Shown piece by piece: positions 47,927-56,530 of a stretch of 64,000 bases of DNA. This DNA comes from Agarivorans sp. Alg241-V36 (GTDB lineage Bacteria > Pseudomonadota > Gammaproteobacteria > Enterobacterales > Celerinatantimonadaceae), in the NCBI RefSeq assembly GCF_900537085.1, contig NZ_UNRE01000010.1, positions 62,001 to 126,000 of the forward strand. The letters are read 5' to 3'. The first letter of the stretch is position 1; every line of letters starts with the position of its first letter. A model generated the notes under the pieces. The model made no database searches. It was not told the origin of the DNA and saw only the letters and a list, made by a program, of their open reading frames with translations. Position numbers and translations under genes: made by a program.

Positions 47927-50143
47927 ATGCCGCAATTGCGTAAAGCTGTTTGGTTTATTTTGCTCCTGTTTGTTGCCACTACGGCAGTTGCCCGCCCCAA
48001 AATAGGCTTGGCACTGAGTGGGGGCGGAGCAAAAGGCGCTGCGCATTTAGGCGTTATTCAACTGCTCGAACAGCATCAAATTCCAGTTGATTATGTTGCT
48101 GGAACCAGCATGGGAGCTTATTTTGGCGCTATGTTAGCGATGGGCTATAGCGCCCAAGAAATTGAAGCGCTGACCTTTTCTATTCATTGGGAAAGTGGTT
48201 TTGTTGATGAAGTAACCCGTAGCGAGTTGTCTTTACGCAGCAAAAAGCAAAAAGATGATTATCAAATTTCTCTACCTCTTGGGGTTAACCAAGATGGAGT
48301 TCAAATTCCCAAAGGAGCTGTTCAAGGCCAAACCATGGCCGAGATTCTGCGCTTTGCCACTAGTAACTTAGAAGCCTTAGAAAGCTTTGATGAACTGGCT
48401 ATTCCCTATCGTGCGGTCGCCACCGACATGGCCGCGATGACGCCTTATATCCTTAAACGTGGCGATTTAGCAGTGGCAATGCAAGCGAGCATGTCGGTGC
48501 CCGGTGCCCTGCGCCCGGTGGAGCTAGATGGTAGGCTGCTTTCTGACGGTGGTGTGGTAAACAACATGCCGGTGGATGTGCTAAAAGAAATGGGTGCCGA
48601 TATCATTATCGCGGTGGATATTGGCGCGCGGCTTAAAACTCAGGAAGAGCTTAACAGCGCAGTTGATGTAGTTGACCAACTATCGGTGTTTCTTACTCGC
48701 TCAGGCACCGAGCGACAAATTGCTTTATTAACATCGGAAGACTTACTTATTTCGCCTGACGTAACTGGCATCGATACTGCCGATTTTTCGTTAATGCCAT
48801 TAGCAGTGGAGCGGGGTAGGCAGGCTGGCTCAGCGCCCATCGCTGAGCTGGCAAAGCGTATTGGAACAGCCGACCAAGGCAAAGAGTATTTAGCCTATCA
48901 ACAAGAGGTGGAACAGCGCCGCGCACAACTTAAGCTACATGCCGAATTTGTGGTAAACAGAATCGAATTAAATAACAAATCAGGCTTGAGTGATGAGGTG
49001 ATCTTATCTCGGCTGCAGCTTAATCAAGGCGAGTTGCTTTCTAAAGCGCAGCTAGAAGAGAAAATAAGTCAGCTTTACGCCTTAGGTACCTTTGAGCGTG
49101 TTGATTATCGCATTAGCACCGAACAGGGTGAAAATGTGATTCACTTAGATACCCAAGAAAAGCGCTGGGGCCCAGGCTATTTTGATATGAAGTTTGGTCT
49201 GCAAGAAAACTTCACAGACCGCACCGAAGCCAACATGGGACTCGGCTTCACGTTAACTAACTTAAATCAATACGGCGCAGAGTGGCGCAACGAGTTTGAA
49301 ATAGGCTCAATTAAGCGCTTGTTTACCGAGTACTACACACCTTTTACCGACAATCTTAAATACGCTTGGTTGGCTTCGGCCGAATACGATAAGCGCAGTC
49401 GACGCTTATATGGCTTAAGCGAAGACGTAGAGTATTTGGAAGCCAACTTTAGCGACACAACTTTCCTTACCCAGGTATCTTGGAACTATAAGCCTTGGCA
49501 AGAGTGGGGTTTAGGCCTTGCTGCAAAGCACGGTGATATTGAATTGAAAGGGCTTAGTGGCGATGCGCGCTATTGGCTTTATGGACCTTATTTGAAGTTT
49601 GATTACGACACCCTCAATAGTTGGGCTTTTCCCACCCAAGGTAAAATGCTAGATGTTGGCTTGACCCTTTATCATGAAGATGTGCAAGGCTTCTCTAGTG
49701 TATTAGCGCCTAGTTTTGAGGCACGTTGGAAAGTGCCATTTGGCTGGAATAAGCACAATTTTAACTGGTTCGGAGAATACGGAAGTACAGGAAGTGATTT
49801 TGTTGTGCCAACCGATGCTCAAGATCTAGGTGGCTTTTTACGTCTTTCTGGCTTTAAGTATGAACAGCTATCGGGTCGTTACAAAGCACTAACCGGGCTC
49901 ATGTACTTTTATCAGCTGCACTATTTTCAATCTCCCGTATTACAAGCGCCCGTTTTTGTCGGCGGTTCCTTGGAGAACGGCGGAGTATGGAATAGCTACG
50001 ATGACATATCTTACAGCAGTGCTCTTTGGGCTGGCAGTATTTTTGCGGCATTAGACACCAGTGTATTGGGCCCGGTGGTTCTTGCCTACGGTCACAATGA
50101 GTCAGAACAAACTTTATATTTATTTATCGGCAATGACTTCTAA
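47927..50143 (+). CDS. Patatin-like phospholipase with POTRA and outer-membrane barrel (type Vd autotransporter, PlpD-like)
   Basis: A 738-residue protein with a signal peptide at about 1-22 (VARP follows). A patatin lipase domain at about 25-220 has the oxyanion loop GGGAKG, nucleophile motif GTSMG (Ser61) and the catalytic Asp in SDGG (Asp207), so the Ser-Asp dyad is intact. A single POTRA-like domain follows at about 343-415, then a beta-barrel that runs to the C-terminal Phe (about 425-738). This is the architecture of P. aeruginosa PlpD, which carries its lipase through its own barrel. Substrate and role are unknown. It appears to be monocistronic. Confidence 0.88.
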   Translation: MPQLRKAVWFILLLFVATTAVARPKIGLALSGGGAKGAAHLGVIQLLEQHQIPVDYVAGTSMGAYFGAMLAMGYSAQEIEALTFSIHWESGFVDEVTRSELSLRSKKQKDDYQISLPLGVNQDGVQIPKGAVQGQTMAEILRFATSNLEALESFDELAIPYRAVATDMAAMTPYILKRGDLAVAMQASMSVPGALRPVELDGRLLSDGGVVNNMPVDVLKEMGADIIIAVDIGARLKTQEELNSAVDVVDQLSVFLTRSGTERQIALLTSEDLLISPDVTGIDTADFSLMPLAVERGRQAGSAPIAELAKRIGTADQGKEYLAYQQEVEQRRAQLKLHAEFVVNRIELNNKSGLSDEVILSRLQLNQGELLSKAQLEEKISQLYALGTFERVDYRISTEQGENVIHLDTQEKRWGPGYFDMKFGLQENFTDRTEANMGLGFTLTNLNQYGAEWRNEFEIGSIKRLFTEYYTPFTDNLKYAWLASAEYDKRSRRLYGLSEDVEYLEANFSDTTFLTQVSWNYKPWQEWGLGLAAKHGDIELKGLSGDARYWLYGPYLKFDYDTLNSWAFPTQGKMLDVGLTLYHEDVQGFSSVLAPSFEARWKVPFGWNKHNFNWFGEYGSTGSDFVVPTDAQDLGGFLRLSGFKYEQLSGRYKALTGLMYFYQLHYFQSPVLQAPVFVGGSLENGGVWNSYDDISYSSALWAGSIFAALDTSVLGPVVLAYGHNESEQTLYLFIGNDF

Positions 50144-50171
50144 ATAAGTGATAAATGTGAATAAATTGTAA

Positions 50172-50198
50172 CTTTAGCGTTTGTGGCTAAAGTATAAT
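50172..50198 (+). promoter_or_regulatory. Inverted repeat abutting a consensus -10 upstream of acnB
   Basis: CTTTAGC (50172-50178), seven bases, GCTAAAG (50186-50192) is a perfect dyad that directly joins a consensus TATAAT at 50193-50198. No good -35 box is visible, so this may be an activator-dependent promoter with its binding site in the spacer. It lies about 180 bases before acnB. Confidence 0.45.
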
Positions 50199-50204
50199 AA
50201 AGCG

Positions 50205-50219
50205 GTTAAGTTGTTGTTA
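50205..50219 (+). promoter_or_regulatory. Possible ArcA direct repeat upstream of acnB
   Basis: GTTA at 50205 and GTTA at 50216 are 11 bases apart, the spacing of ArcA-P direct repeats. acnB is ArcA-repressed in E. coli. The motif is short and could occur by chance. Confidence 0.25.
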
Positions 50220-50376
50220 TATATTGTTTTAATGGTTTCATTGGGAGTTTGGCTAAAACGTCGATATTTTAATTTATAGTTAAAACGGCTATAATCTCAG
50301 CCCCATGTGGTCAGCAAACCACTGGCCCATATATATGGATATCCCCTACGGGCATTATTACAATAAGGAGCGAGCC

Positions 50377-52974
50377 GTGCTAGAAAGCTACCGCAAACAC
50401 GTCGAAGAGCGTGCTGTTGAAGGTATTGTACCTAAACCCCTCGATGCTGAACAAGCCGCAGGATTAGTAGAGTTATTAAAAGCTCCACCTGCGGGTGAAG
50501 AAGCGTTTCTACTTGATTTGTTAGCAAACCGCATTCCCCCAGGTGTAGACGAAGCCGCTTATGTAAAAGCCGGTTTTCTTGCTGCTGTAGCAGCTGGAGA
50601 TGTAAGTTCTCCTATTGTTTCTGCCGCGTATGCCACTGAACTGTTGGGTACGATGCAAGGTGGTTACAATATTGAACCCCTCATATCATTACTCGATAAT
50701 GCTGAATTAGCGCCTATTGCCGCTAAAGCCTTATCACATACTTTATTGATGTTCGATTCCTTCCACGACGTGGAAGAAAAAGCCAAAGCGGGTAACAACT
50801 TTGCACAACAAGTTATGCAAAGCTGGGCCGACGCAGAGTGGTTCTTAAGCCGCCCTGAGCTTGCCGAAAAATCAACCCTGACTGTATTTAAAGTAACCGG
50901 TGAAACTAACACCGATGACTTATCTCCAGCACCAGATGCATGGTCTCGCCCAGACATTCCATTGCATGCATTAGCAATGCTAAAGAATGCCCGTGAAGGT
51001 ATCGAACCTGATCAAGCGGGTTCAATTGGCCCAATGAAGCAAGTCGAAGCCTTAAAAGAAAAAGGCCATCCGCTAGTGTACGTGGGTGACGTGGTAGGTA
51101 CCGGCTCTTCGCGCAAATCTGCCACCAACTCGGTGTTGTGGTTAATGGGCGATGATATTCCTCATGTACCAAACAAACGTGGCGGTGGCTTCTGTTTAGG
51201 TGGAAAAATTGCTCCAATCTTCTTCAATACCATGGAAGATGCTGGCGCACTACCTATCGAGCTAGACGTTGAAAAACTTGGTATGGGCGATGTTATCGAC
51301 ATTTACCCATTCGCTGGCGAAGTGAAAAAATCAGGTACTGATGAAGTTATCTCAACCTTTGAGCTAAAAACTGACGTATTACTTGATGAAGTTCGCGCTG
51401 GTGGCCGTATTCCACTGATTATTGGCCGTGGTTTAACCGACCGTGCTCGTACCTCACTAGGTCTTGAGCCTTCAGAAGTATTTAAGCGCCCTCAAGACGT
51501 TGCCGCTTCATCTAAAGGTTTCACCCTTGCCCAGAAAATGGTGGGTAAAGCTTGTGGTGTAGACGGTATTCGCCCTGGCCAATACTGTGAGCCGAAGATG
51601 ACGACAGTGGGCTCGCAAGATACCACTGGACCTATGACCCGAGATGAGTTGAAAGATTTAGCCTGTTTAGGCTTCTCTGCAGACTTAACCATGCAGTCAT
51701 TCTGTCATACCGCTGCTTACCCTAAACCGGTTGATGTGACTACTCACCATACGCTTCCTGATTTCATCATGAACCGTGGCGGTGTATCGCTACGCCCTGG
51801 TGATGGTGTAATCCACTCGTGGTTAAACCGTATGTTATTGCCAGACACCGTAGGTACTGGTGGTGATTCACATACCCGTTTCCCAATTGGTATTTCCTTC
51901 CCTGCTGGCTCAGGCCTAGTGGCATTTGCTGCTGCAACGGGTGTAATGCCATTGGATATGCCGGAATCAATTTTGGTTCGCTTTAAAGGCGAAATGAAGC
52001 CGGGTATTACCTTGCGTGACTTGGTGCATGCTATTCCGTATGCGGCTATTCAGCGTGGTTTACTAACGGTTGAGAAGAAAGGTAAGAAAAACATCTTCTC
52101 TGGTCGTATCCTAGAAATTGAAGGCTTAGAAGAGCTAAAAGTTGAGCAAGCGTTTGAATTGTCGGATGCATCTGCCGAACGTAGTGCTGCAGGTTGTACC
52201 ATCAAGCTTGGCAAAGCCCCAATCATTGAGTACTTAAACTCAAACATTGTGATGCTTAAGTGGATGATTGCCGAAGGTTATGGCGACCGCCGTACTATCG
52301 AACGTCGTATCACTGCTATGCAAGAGTGGATCGCTTACCCTGAGTTAATGGAAGCAGACAAAGACGCTGAATACAAAGAGATCATTGAGATTGATTTGGC
52401 TGATATTAACGAGCCAGTATTGTGTGCGCCAAATGACCCAGATGATGCCCGTTTGCTATCTGAAGTAGCCGGCCAGAACATTGATGAAGTGTTCTTAGGT
52501 TCGTGTATGACCAACATTGGTCACTTCCGTGCAGCAGGTAAATTACTCGACAAGCATACTGGCTCATTGCCAACACGTATGTGGGTTGCTCCTCCTACAC
52601 GTATGGATCAGAAACAACTTACTGAAGAAGGTTATTACGGTATTTACGGCCGTGTTGGCGCACGTACCGAGATCCCTGGTTGTTCTTTGTGTATGGGTAA
52701 CCAAGCACGTGTGGCAGATAACTCAACGGTGGTGTCTACGTCTACACGTAACTTCCCTAACCGTTTAGGTACAGGAGCTAATGTTTACTTGGCTTCTGCC
52801 GAGTTGGCGGCTGTGTCAGCGATTTTAGGCAAGCTACCTACTCCGGAAGAATACCTTGAGTATGCCAAGCAGATTGATGCTACCGCGGCAGATACTTATC
52901 GCTACTTAAACTTCGATGAAATCACTGATTACACGAAAGTGGCTGATGAAGTGATTATTCAAGCCGTCGTGTAG
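50377..52974 (+). CDS. acnB: Bifunctional aconitate hydratase 2 / 2-methylisocitrate dehydratase AcnB
   Basis: A 4Fe-4S enzyme that interconverts citrate and isocitrate in the TCA cycle. The 865-residue protein has exactly the E. coli AcnB length. An N-terminal HEAT-like domain is followed by the swivel domain ([16 protein letters not shown]) and the catalytic domains. The cluster cysteines are in [12 protein letters not shown] and GCSLCMGNQ. The start is GTG 50377, six bases after AAGGAG; the frame is open for 24 codons upstream, to an ATG at 50305, but that extension is not family-like. yacL lies nearby, as in E. coli. Confidence 0.96.
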   Translation: MLESYRKHVEERAVEGIVPKPLDAEQAAGLVELLKAPPAGEEAFLLDLLANRIPPGVDEAAYVKAGFLAAVAAGDVSSPIVSAAYATELLGTMQGGYNIEPLISLLDNAELAPIAAKALSHTLLMFDSFHDVEEKAKAGNNFAQQVMQSWADAEWFLSRPELAEKSTLTVFKVTGETNTDDLSPAPDAWSRPDIPLHALAMLKNAREGIEPDQAGSIGPMKQVEALKEKGHPLVYVGDVVGTGSSRKSATNSVLWLMGDDIPHVPNKRGGGFCLGGKIAPIFFNTMEDAGALPIELDVEKLGMGDVIDIYPFAGEVKKSGTDEVISTFELKTDVLLDEVRAGGRIPLIIGRGLTDRARTSLGLEPSEVFKRPQDVAASSKGFTLAQKMVGKACGVDGIRPGQYCEPKMTTVGSQDTTGPMTRDELKDLACLGFSADLTMQSFCHTAAYPKPVDVTTHHTLPDFIMNRGGVSLRPGDGVIHSWLNRMLLPDTVGTGGDSHTRFPIGISFPAGSGLVAFAAATGVMPLDMPESILVRFKGEMKPGITLRDLVHAIPYAAIQRGLLTVEKKGKKNIFSGRILEIEGLEELKVEQAFELSDASAERSAAGCTIKLGKAPIIEYLNSNIVMLKWMIAEGYGDRRTIERRITAMQEWIAYPELMEADKDAEYKEIIEIDLADINEPVLCAPNDPDDARLLSEVAGQNIDEVFLGSCMTNIGHFRAAGKLLDKHTGSLPTRMWVAPPTRMDQKQLTEEGYYGIYGRVGARTEIPGCSLCMGNQARVADNSTVVSTSTRNFPNRLGTGANVYLASAELAAVSAILGKLPTPEEYLEYAKQIDATAADTYRYLNFDEITDYTKVADEVIIQAVV

Positions 52975-52991
52975 AGTTTTCACGATGCATT

Positions 52992-53020
52992 AAAAACGCA
53001 GCTTTGGCTGCGTTTTTTTT
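52992..53020 (+). terminator. Rho-independent terminator after acnB
   Basis: AAAACGCAGC, loop TTTG, GCTGCG, then a run of at least eight T. A strong terminator. Confidence 0.9.
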
Positions 53021-53213
53021 TGCACAATAGCCAAGTAACACACTGAGGTGGTACTATATATACGCCCAAATAAGTAAAATATTGAACATTTTATTGTAAA
53101 ATAAATATAATTTGCGTTATTATGTGCTGCGAAATATGGATAATTTTAGCATTTACTGGTATAAAGGAGCCCGCTAGATTTACTAGCTCATTCGCTTGCT
53201 GTTGGAAGACAAT

Positions 53214-54032
53214 ATGTCCTTTAATGATGTTGTAGTAGTTGGCCCGTTGGCCGTAGATATGAGCCAAAATAGTATTACGTTTAAGGATAAAAGTGCCTAT
53301 TTGGGACCATTAAGAACCCATTTGCTGGGGTATTTATGTAAACATGTCAATCAAGTTGTTGGGAGAGACGACTTGTCAGACGCAGTATGGGGACGTAGTG
53401 TCTCAGACCATACAATTAACCAGCATATATCTCAGTTACGAAAAGTAATCACTACTTTGAACAATACTGATCTCACCATCGCTACCATTCCCAAAAAGGG
53501 TTACATAGCAAGATGTGAAGCAGTAGGTCAGCCAAACCGGGTAAAACCGGAGCCTGTTCAAACTCAAGCAAAAGCCTTGTTGTTAAGTGATACTGAGACT
53601 TGTCAAAAAATTCAAAACCTGAAGAGTGATGGTGAGCTAAAACAGTTAGAAATGTTCTCTAATGCTGGTTTGTTGCATGAGCGACTAATGAGCAATGAGT
53701 TCCAAGCTGTGATCATCGACACCGAATTAGCCAATGCCGAAGGCTTGAAGCTAATTAAGGCCATTCGAACTGGCCAAACCTTGGCTAGCTCTGATGTCGC
53801 CATTCTATCTTTAGCATCTGAAGCCAGTAAGCAATTACTTGGTTTTAATGTATTGATGGACGTGCAAGGCTTAATTGTTAAGCCCGTTGACATTGAAGTA
53901 TTGGAGAAACAAATCAAAACAGCTGTAGCTATGCGCTTTAAACTAAAGCCTAATGCCGCTTATGATCTTGTTCCTACTATGTTAAATAGTGCAGTTAGCG
54001 TAAACTTACAGTCTGCTTGTTTAAGTAACTAG
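53214..54032 (+). CDS. Orphan regulator with N-terminal winged helix and C-terminal receiver domain
   Basis: A 272-residue protein not assigned to a named gene. Residues about 10-102 form an OmpR/ToxR-type winged helix: LGPLRTHLLGYLCKHVNQVV, then DHTINQHISQLRKVI as recognition helix and a KKGYIAR wing end. After a linker, residues about 120-240 look like a response-regulator receiver: LLLSD (Asp126), VIIDTE with the acceptor-like Asp169, AILSLAS in the Thr/Ser position and IVKP with Lys223. This is the reverse of the usual receiver-then-DNA-binding order. ATG 53214 is preceded by GGAAG. No kinase gene is adjacent. There is no membrane helix, so it is not ToxR itself. Confidence 0.75.
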   Translation: MSFNDVVVVGPLAVDMSQNSITFKDKSAYLGPLRTHLLGYLCKHVNQVVGRDDLSDAVWGRSVSDHTINQHISQLRKVITTLNNTDLTIATIPKKGYIARCEAVGQPNRVKPEPVQTQAKALLLSDTETCQKIQNLKSDGELKQLEMFSNAGLLHERLMSNEFQAVIIDTELANAEGLKLIKAIRTGQTLASSDVAILSLASEASKQLLGFNVLMDVQGLIVKPVDIEVLEKQIKTAVAMRFKLKPNAAYDLVPTMLNSAVSVNLQSACLSN

Positions 54033-54041
54033 ACTGACACT

Positions 54042-54389
54042 ATGGAACTGACGATTCGCCGTTCACTGGACGGCGCTTTTATTATTGATTGCGGTGACGA
54101 ACATCGGTGTTTTTCGATGTGGCTAGAGCGCGAGCTTAATAAAGATCGTCAGTTTATCCCTTCCTTACTGAGTAAACTGTATAACTTGTCTGGCTTAGCA
54201 GAGCTGCGCATAGACAGTGATGAATTTCGTTTTGTGGCTAACCTCGACGAAGTGACTATTGCTGTTTCGCAAGACGATGCTTCAAACAATCAAGCCTTCT
54301 TAGAAGAGGCAATGAGCTTAGATGCTGCGCATAGCGCTTGTGGCTACGACGATTTTCTCGAATTGTTAAATTCTATTGCCACTTATTAA
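54042..54389 (+). CDS. yacL: YacL family protein (UPF0231)
   Basis: A 115-residue acidic protein of unknown function. It resembles E. coli YacL mainly at the C terminus (SACGYDDFLELL against CGVEDFLQVV) and has the same overall length. Its location downstream of acnB is conserved with E. coli, although a regulator gene has been placed between them here. It begins nine bases after that regulator, so the two are probably co-transcribed. Confidence 0.8.
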   Translation: MELTIRRSLDGAFIIDCGDEHRCFSMWLERELNKDRQFIPSLLSKLYNLSGLAELRIDSDEFRFVANLDEVTIAVSQDDASNNQAFLEEAMSLDAAHSACGYDDFLELLNSIATY

Positions 54390-54523
54390 CATGGTGCAAA
54401 GTTAGCACTCAGCTTAAAAATCTTTAAATCCCTTCACTTGTTCTTTTTATTAAGCTAATTCATTGCCTTAACCCCTGTGGGTATGCGGTTTTCTCGCCTG
54501 TTTGCTGCAGATTACTCTTTGCA
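54390..54523. other. Non-coding stretch after yacL
   Basis: The gap between yacL and glnK is 351 bases. This first part has no supportable gene or strong terminator; it is AT-rich. The remainder holds the NtrC-like sites and the sigma-54 promoter of glnK-amtB described separately. Confidence 0.5.
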
Positions 54524-54540
54524 TGCACTCTAATAGTGCT
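54524..54540. promoter_or_regulatory. NtrC-like site 1 upstream of glnK
   Basis: T-GCACT-CTAAT-AGTGC-T is a perfect dyad with the arm length and N5 spacing of the NtrC enhancer consensus (TGCACY-N5-RGTGCA). Its centre is about 145 bases upstream of the sigma-54 -24 element. Confidence 0.65.
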
Positions 54541-54564
54541 GATAGAAATAGCATTAATAATATG

Positions 54565-54581
54565 TGAACCATATTGGAGCG
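54565..54581. promoter_or_regulatory. NtrC-like site 2 upstream of glnK (imperfect)
   Basis: GAACC-ATATT-GGAGC shares ACCATATTGG with site 3 and deviates from the NtrC dyad by one base in each arm. Its centre is 31 bases before that of site 3. Confidence 0.45.
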
Positions 54582-54595
54582 TTGTTAAAAAATTA

Positions 54596-54612
54596 AGCAC
54601 CATATTGGTGCG
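54596..54612. promoter_or_regulatory. NtrC-like site 3 upstream of glnK
   Basis: A-GCACC-ATATT-GGTGC-G is a perfect dyad that closely matches NtrC sites of the E. coli glnA promoter (TGCACCA-N3-TGGTGC type). It lies about 75 bases before the -24 element, typical for an enhancer. Confidence 0.75.
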
Positions 54613-54676
54613 ATGATTTTTGTTGTACTTGATGCTTTGTTGTCTAAGCTATTGTTTTTTATCTTCTAATTGGTTT

Positions 54677-54692
54677 TGGCACAAGCCTTGTA
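54677..54692 (+). promoter_or_regulatory. Sigma-54 promoter of glnK-amtB
   Basis: TGGCAC-AAGCC-TTGTA gives GG at 54678-54679 and GT at 54690-54691 with the required ten-base spacing (consensus TGGCAC-N5-TTGCW; GC is GT here). It is 49 bases before the glnK start and downstream of the NtrC-like sites. It fits nitrogen-limitation control. Confidence 0.75.
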
Positions 54693-54740
54693 TTTTGTTA
54701 TTCGAGAAAAGTTAATCGATGACTCTTTGGAGGAGCTCAA

Positions 54741-55079
54741 ATGAAACTAATTAGCGCGATAATCAAGCCATTCAAATTGGATGACGTGCGTGAAGCCATC
54801 GCCGAAGTTGGCGTAGATGGTTTAACCGTATCTGAAGTTAAAGGCTTTGGTCGTCAAAAAGGTCACACCGAATTATATCGTGGTGCCGAGTACCAAGTTG
54901 ACTTTTTACCTAAGGTAAAACTGGAAATTGCTACTAGCTCAGAAAATCTAGATCGCATTATTGAAGCGATTTCTAGTGCAGCTTACACCGGCAAAATTGG
55001 TGACGGTAAGATTTTTGTATACGACTTAAGCAACGTAGTACGTATTCGTACTGGCGAAATGGATGCAGAGGCTATCTAA
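54741..55079 (+). CDS. glnK: Nitrogen regulatory protein PII, GlnK type
   Basis: A trimeric signal protein that binds ATP/ADP and 2-oxoglutarate and, when not uridylylated, plugs the AmtB channel. The 112-residue protein has the T-loop with Tyr51 (TELYRGAEYQVDF), the B-loop AAYTGKIGDGKIFV and the terminal RIRTGE. GGAGG precedes the ATG. The directly downstream amtB makes GlnK rather than GlnB the better name. Confidence 0.95.
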   Translation: MKLISAIIKPFKLDDVREAIAEVGVDGLTVSEVKGFGRQKGHTELYRGAEYQVDFLPKVKLEIATSSENLDRIIEAISSAAYTGKIGDGKIFVYDLSNVVRIRTGEMDAEAI

Positions 55080-55124
55080 GGGCAACCTTAGCAAGCTTAT
55101 AACAGGGATTACGGGGAAGTAATT

Positions 55125-56396
55125 ATGGAAAACGAAATTTATCAACTGCAATATGCTATCGACACCTTCTACTTTTTGGTGTGTGGCGCATTAGTAATGT
55201 GGATGGCCGCTGGTTTCTCTATGCTAGAAGCTGGTTTAGTTCGCGCTAAAAACACCACAGAAATTCTTACTAAGAACATCGCACTTTATTCTATCGCTTG
55301 TATCATGTACTTAATATGTGGTTACTCAATCATGTATGACGGCGGTATCTTCTTATCAGGCATCGAAGCCTTTGACCTAGGTGGCGTATTAGCTTCTAAA
55401 GCTGAAGAAGGCTTTGAAGGCGGCAGCGTATACTCAGGTGCTTCTGACTTCTTCTTCCAAGTAGTATTCGTTGCAACTGCAATGTCTATTGTTTCGGGTG
55501 CAGTTGCTGAGCGTATGAAGCTTTGGGCATTCTTAATCTTCGCTGTAGTGCTAACTGGTTTCATCTACCCTCTAGAAGGTAGCTGGACTTGGGGCGGTGC
55601 AGACGTATTCGGTCTATACAACCTAGGCGACCTTGGTTTCTCTGACTTCGCGGGTTCAGGTATTGTTCACTTAGCTGGTGCCGCTGCTGCATTAGCCGGT
55701 GTACTTCTACTAGGTGCACGTAAAGGTAAATACGGTAAAAACGGTTCTGTTAACCCAATTCCTGGTTCTAACATGCCGCTAGCTACTGTAGGTACATTCA
55801 TCTTATGGATGGGTTGGTTTGGCTTCAACGGCGGTTCTGTATTGAAACTTGCTGATGCTTCAAACGCTCACTCTGTAGCAATGGTATTCCTAAACACTAA
55901 CGCTGCAGCTGCAGCTGGTGCAATCGCTGCACTACTAGTGTGTAAGCTAACTTGGGGTAAAGCAGACCTAACAATGTTACTAAACGGCGCATTAGCTGGC
56001 CTAGTAGCGATTACTGCTGAACCTTCTACTCCTACTGCGCTTCAAGCCACTCTGTTTGGTGCTGTAGCTGGCGTATTGGTTGTAGCGTCTATCGTATTCT
56101 TCGACAAGATTAAGATTGATGATCCAGTAGGTGCTATCTCAGTTCACGGCGTAGTTGGTTTGTTCGGTCTATTGATTGTTCCACTAACTAACGATGGTTC
56201 AAGCTTCTCTGGCCAAATCATCGGTGCACTAACTATCTTTGCATGGGTATTCGTAGCAAGCTTCATCGTATGGAGCATCCTAAAAGCTGTAATGGGTATC
56301 CGAGTTTCTGAAGAAGAAGAAATGAACGGTATGGACATTGCTGACTGTGGTATCGATGCATACCCAGAGTTCGTAACAGTTAAGTCTTCTAGCTAA
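55125..56396 (+). CDS. amtB: Ammonium transporter AmtB
   Basis: A trimeric inner-membrane ammonium channel. The 423-residue protein has eleven hydrophobic helices. The twin pore histidines are in SGIVHLAGAAAAL and SVHGVVGLFGLL, and the SMLEAGLVRAKNT segment is typical. There is no obvious cleaved signal peptide, unlike E. coli AmtB. It is 45 bases after glnK in one operon and is followed by a strong terminator. Confidence 0.96.
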   Translation: MENEIYQLQYAIDTFYFLVCGALVMWMAAGFSMLEAGLVRAKNTTEILTKNIALYSIACIMYLICGYSIMYDGGIFLSGIEAFDLGGVLASKAEEGFEGGSVYSGASDFFFQVVFVATAMSIVSGAVAERMKLWAFLIFAVVLTGFIYPLEGSWTWGGADVFGLYNLGDLGFSDFAGSGIVHLAGAAAALAGVLLLGARKGKYGKNGSVNPIPGSNMPLATVGTFILWMGWFGFNGGSVLKLADASNAHSVAMVFLNTNAAAAAGAIAALLVCKLTWGKADLTMLLNGALAGLVAITAEPSTPTALQATLFGAVAGVLVVASIVFFDKIKIDDPVGAISVHGVVGLFGLLIVPLTNDGSSFSGQIIGALTIFAWVFVASFIVWSILKAVMGIRVSEEEEMNGMDIADCGIDAYPEFVTVKSSS

Positions 56397-56410
56397 GATT
56401 AAAAAGTAAT

Positions 56411-56438
56411 AAAAAAGGCCCGCTAAGCGGGCCTTTTT
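56411..56438 (+). terminator. Rho-independent terminator after amtB
   Basis: AAAAAAGGCCCGC-TAA-GCGGGCC followed by a T7 run. A strong terminator for glnK-amtB. Confidence 0.92.
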
Positions 56439-56484
56439 TTGTTTTAAAACATAGTCAAAGATGTGATCCCATGTTAATCTAAAG

Positions 56485-56503
56485 TCAAATGATAACGATT
56501 TGC
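56485..56503. promoter_or_regulatory. Putative Fur box upstream of fbpA
   Basis: This 19-base segment centred on AATGATAACGATT agrees with the Fur consensus at 12 of 19 positions by my alignment. It lies about 28 bases upstream of the fbpA start codon. Iron repression of the fbpABC importer is inferred. Confidence 0.55.
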
Positions 56504-56530
56504 GTTTAACATATATTGAAGGACTCATTT

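Noticed and set aside
47760-48005. An 81-codon frame bridging lpdA and the patatin gene
   Set aside because: It overlaps two well-supported genes in another frame and crosses the lpdA terminator.
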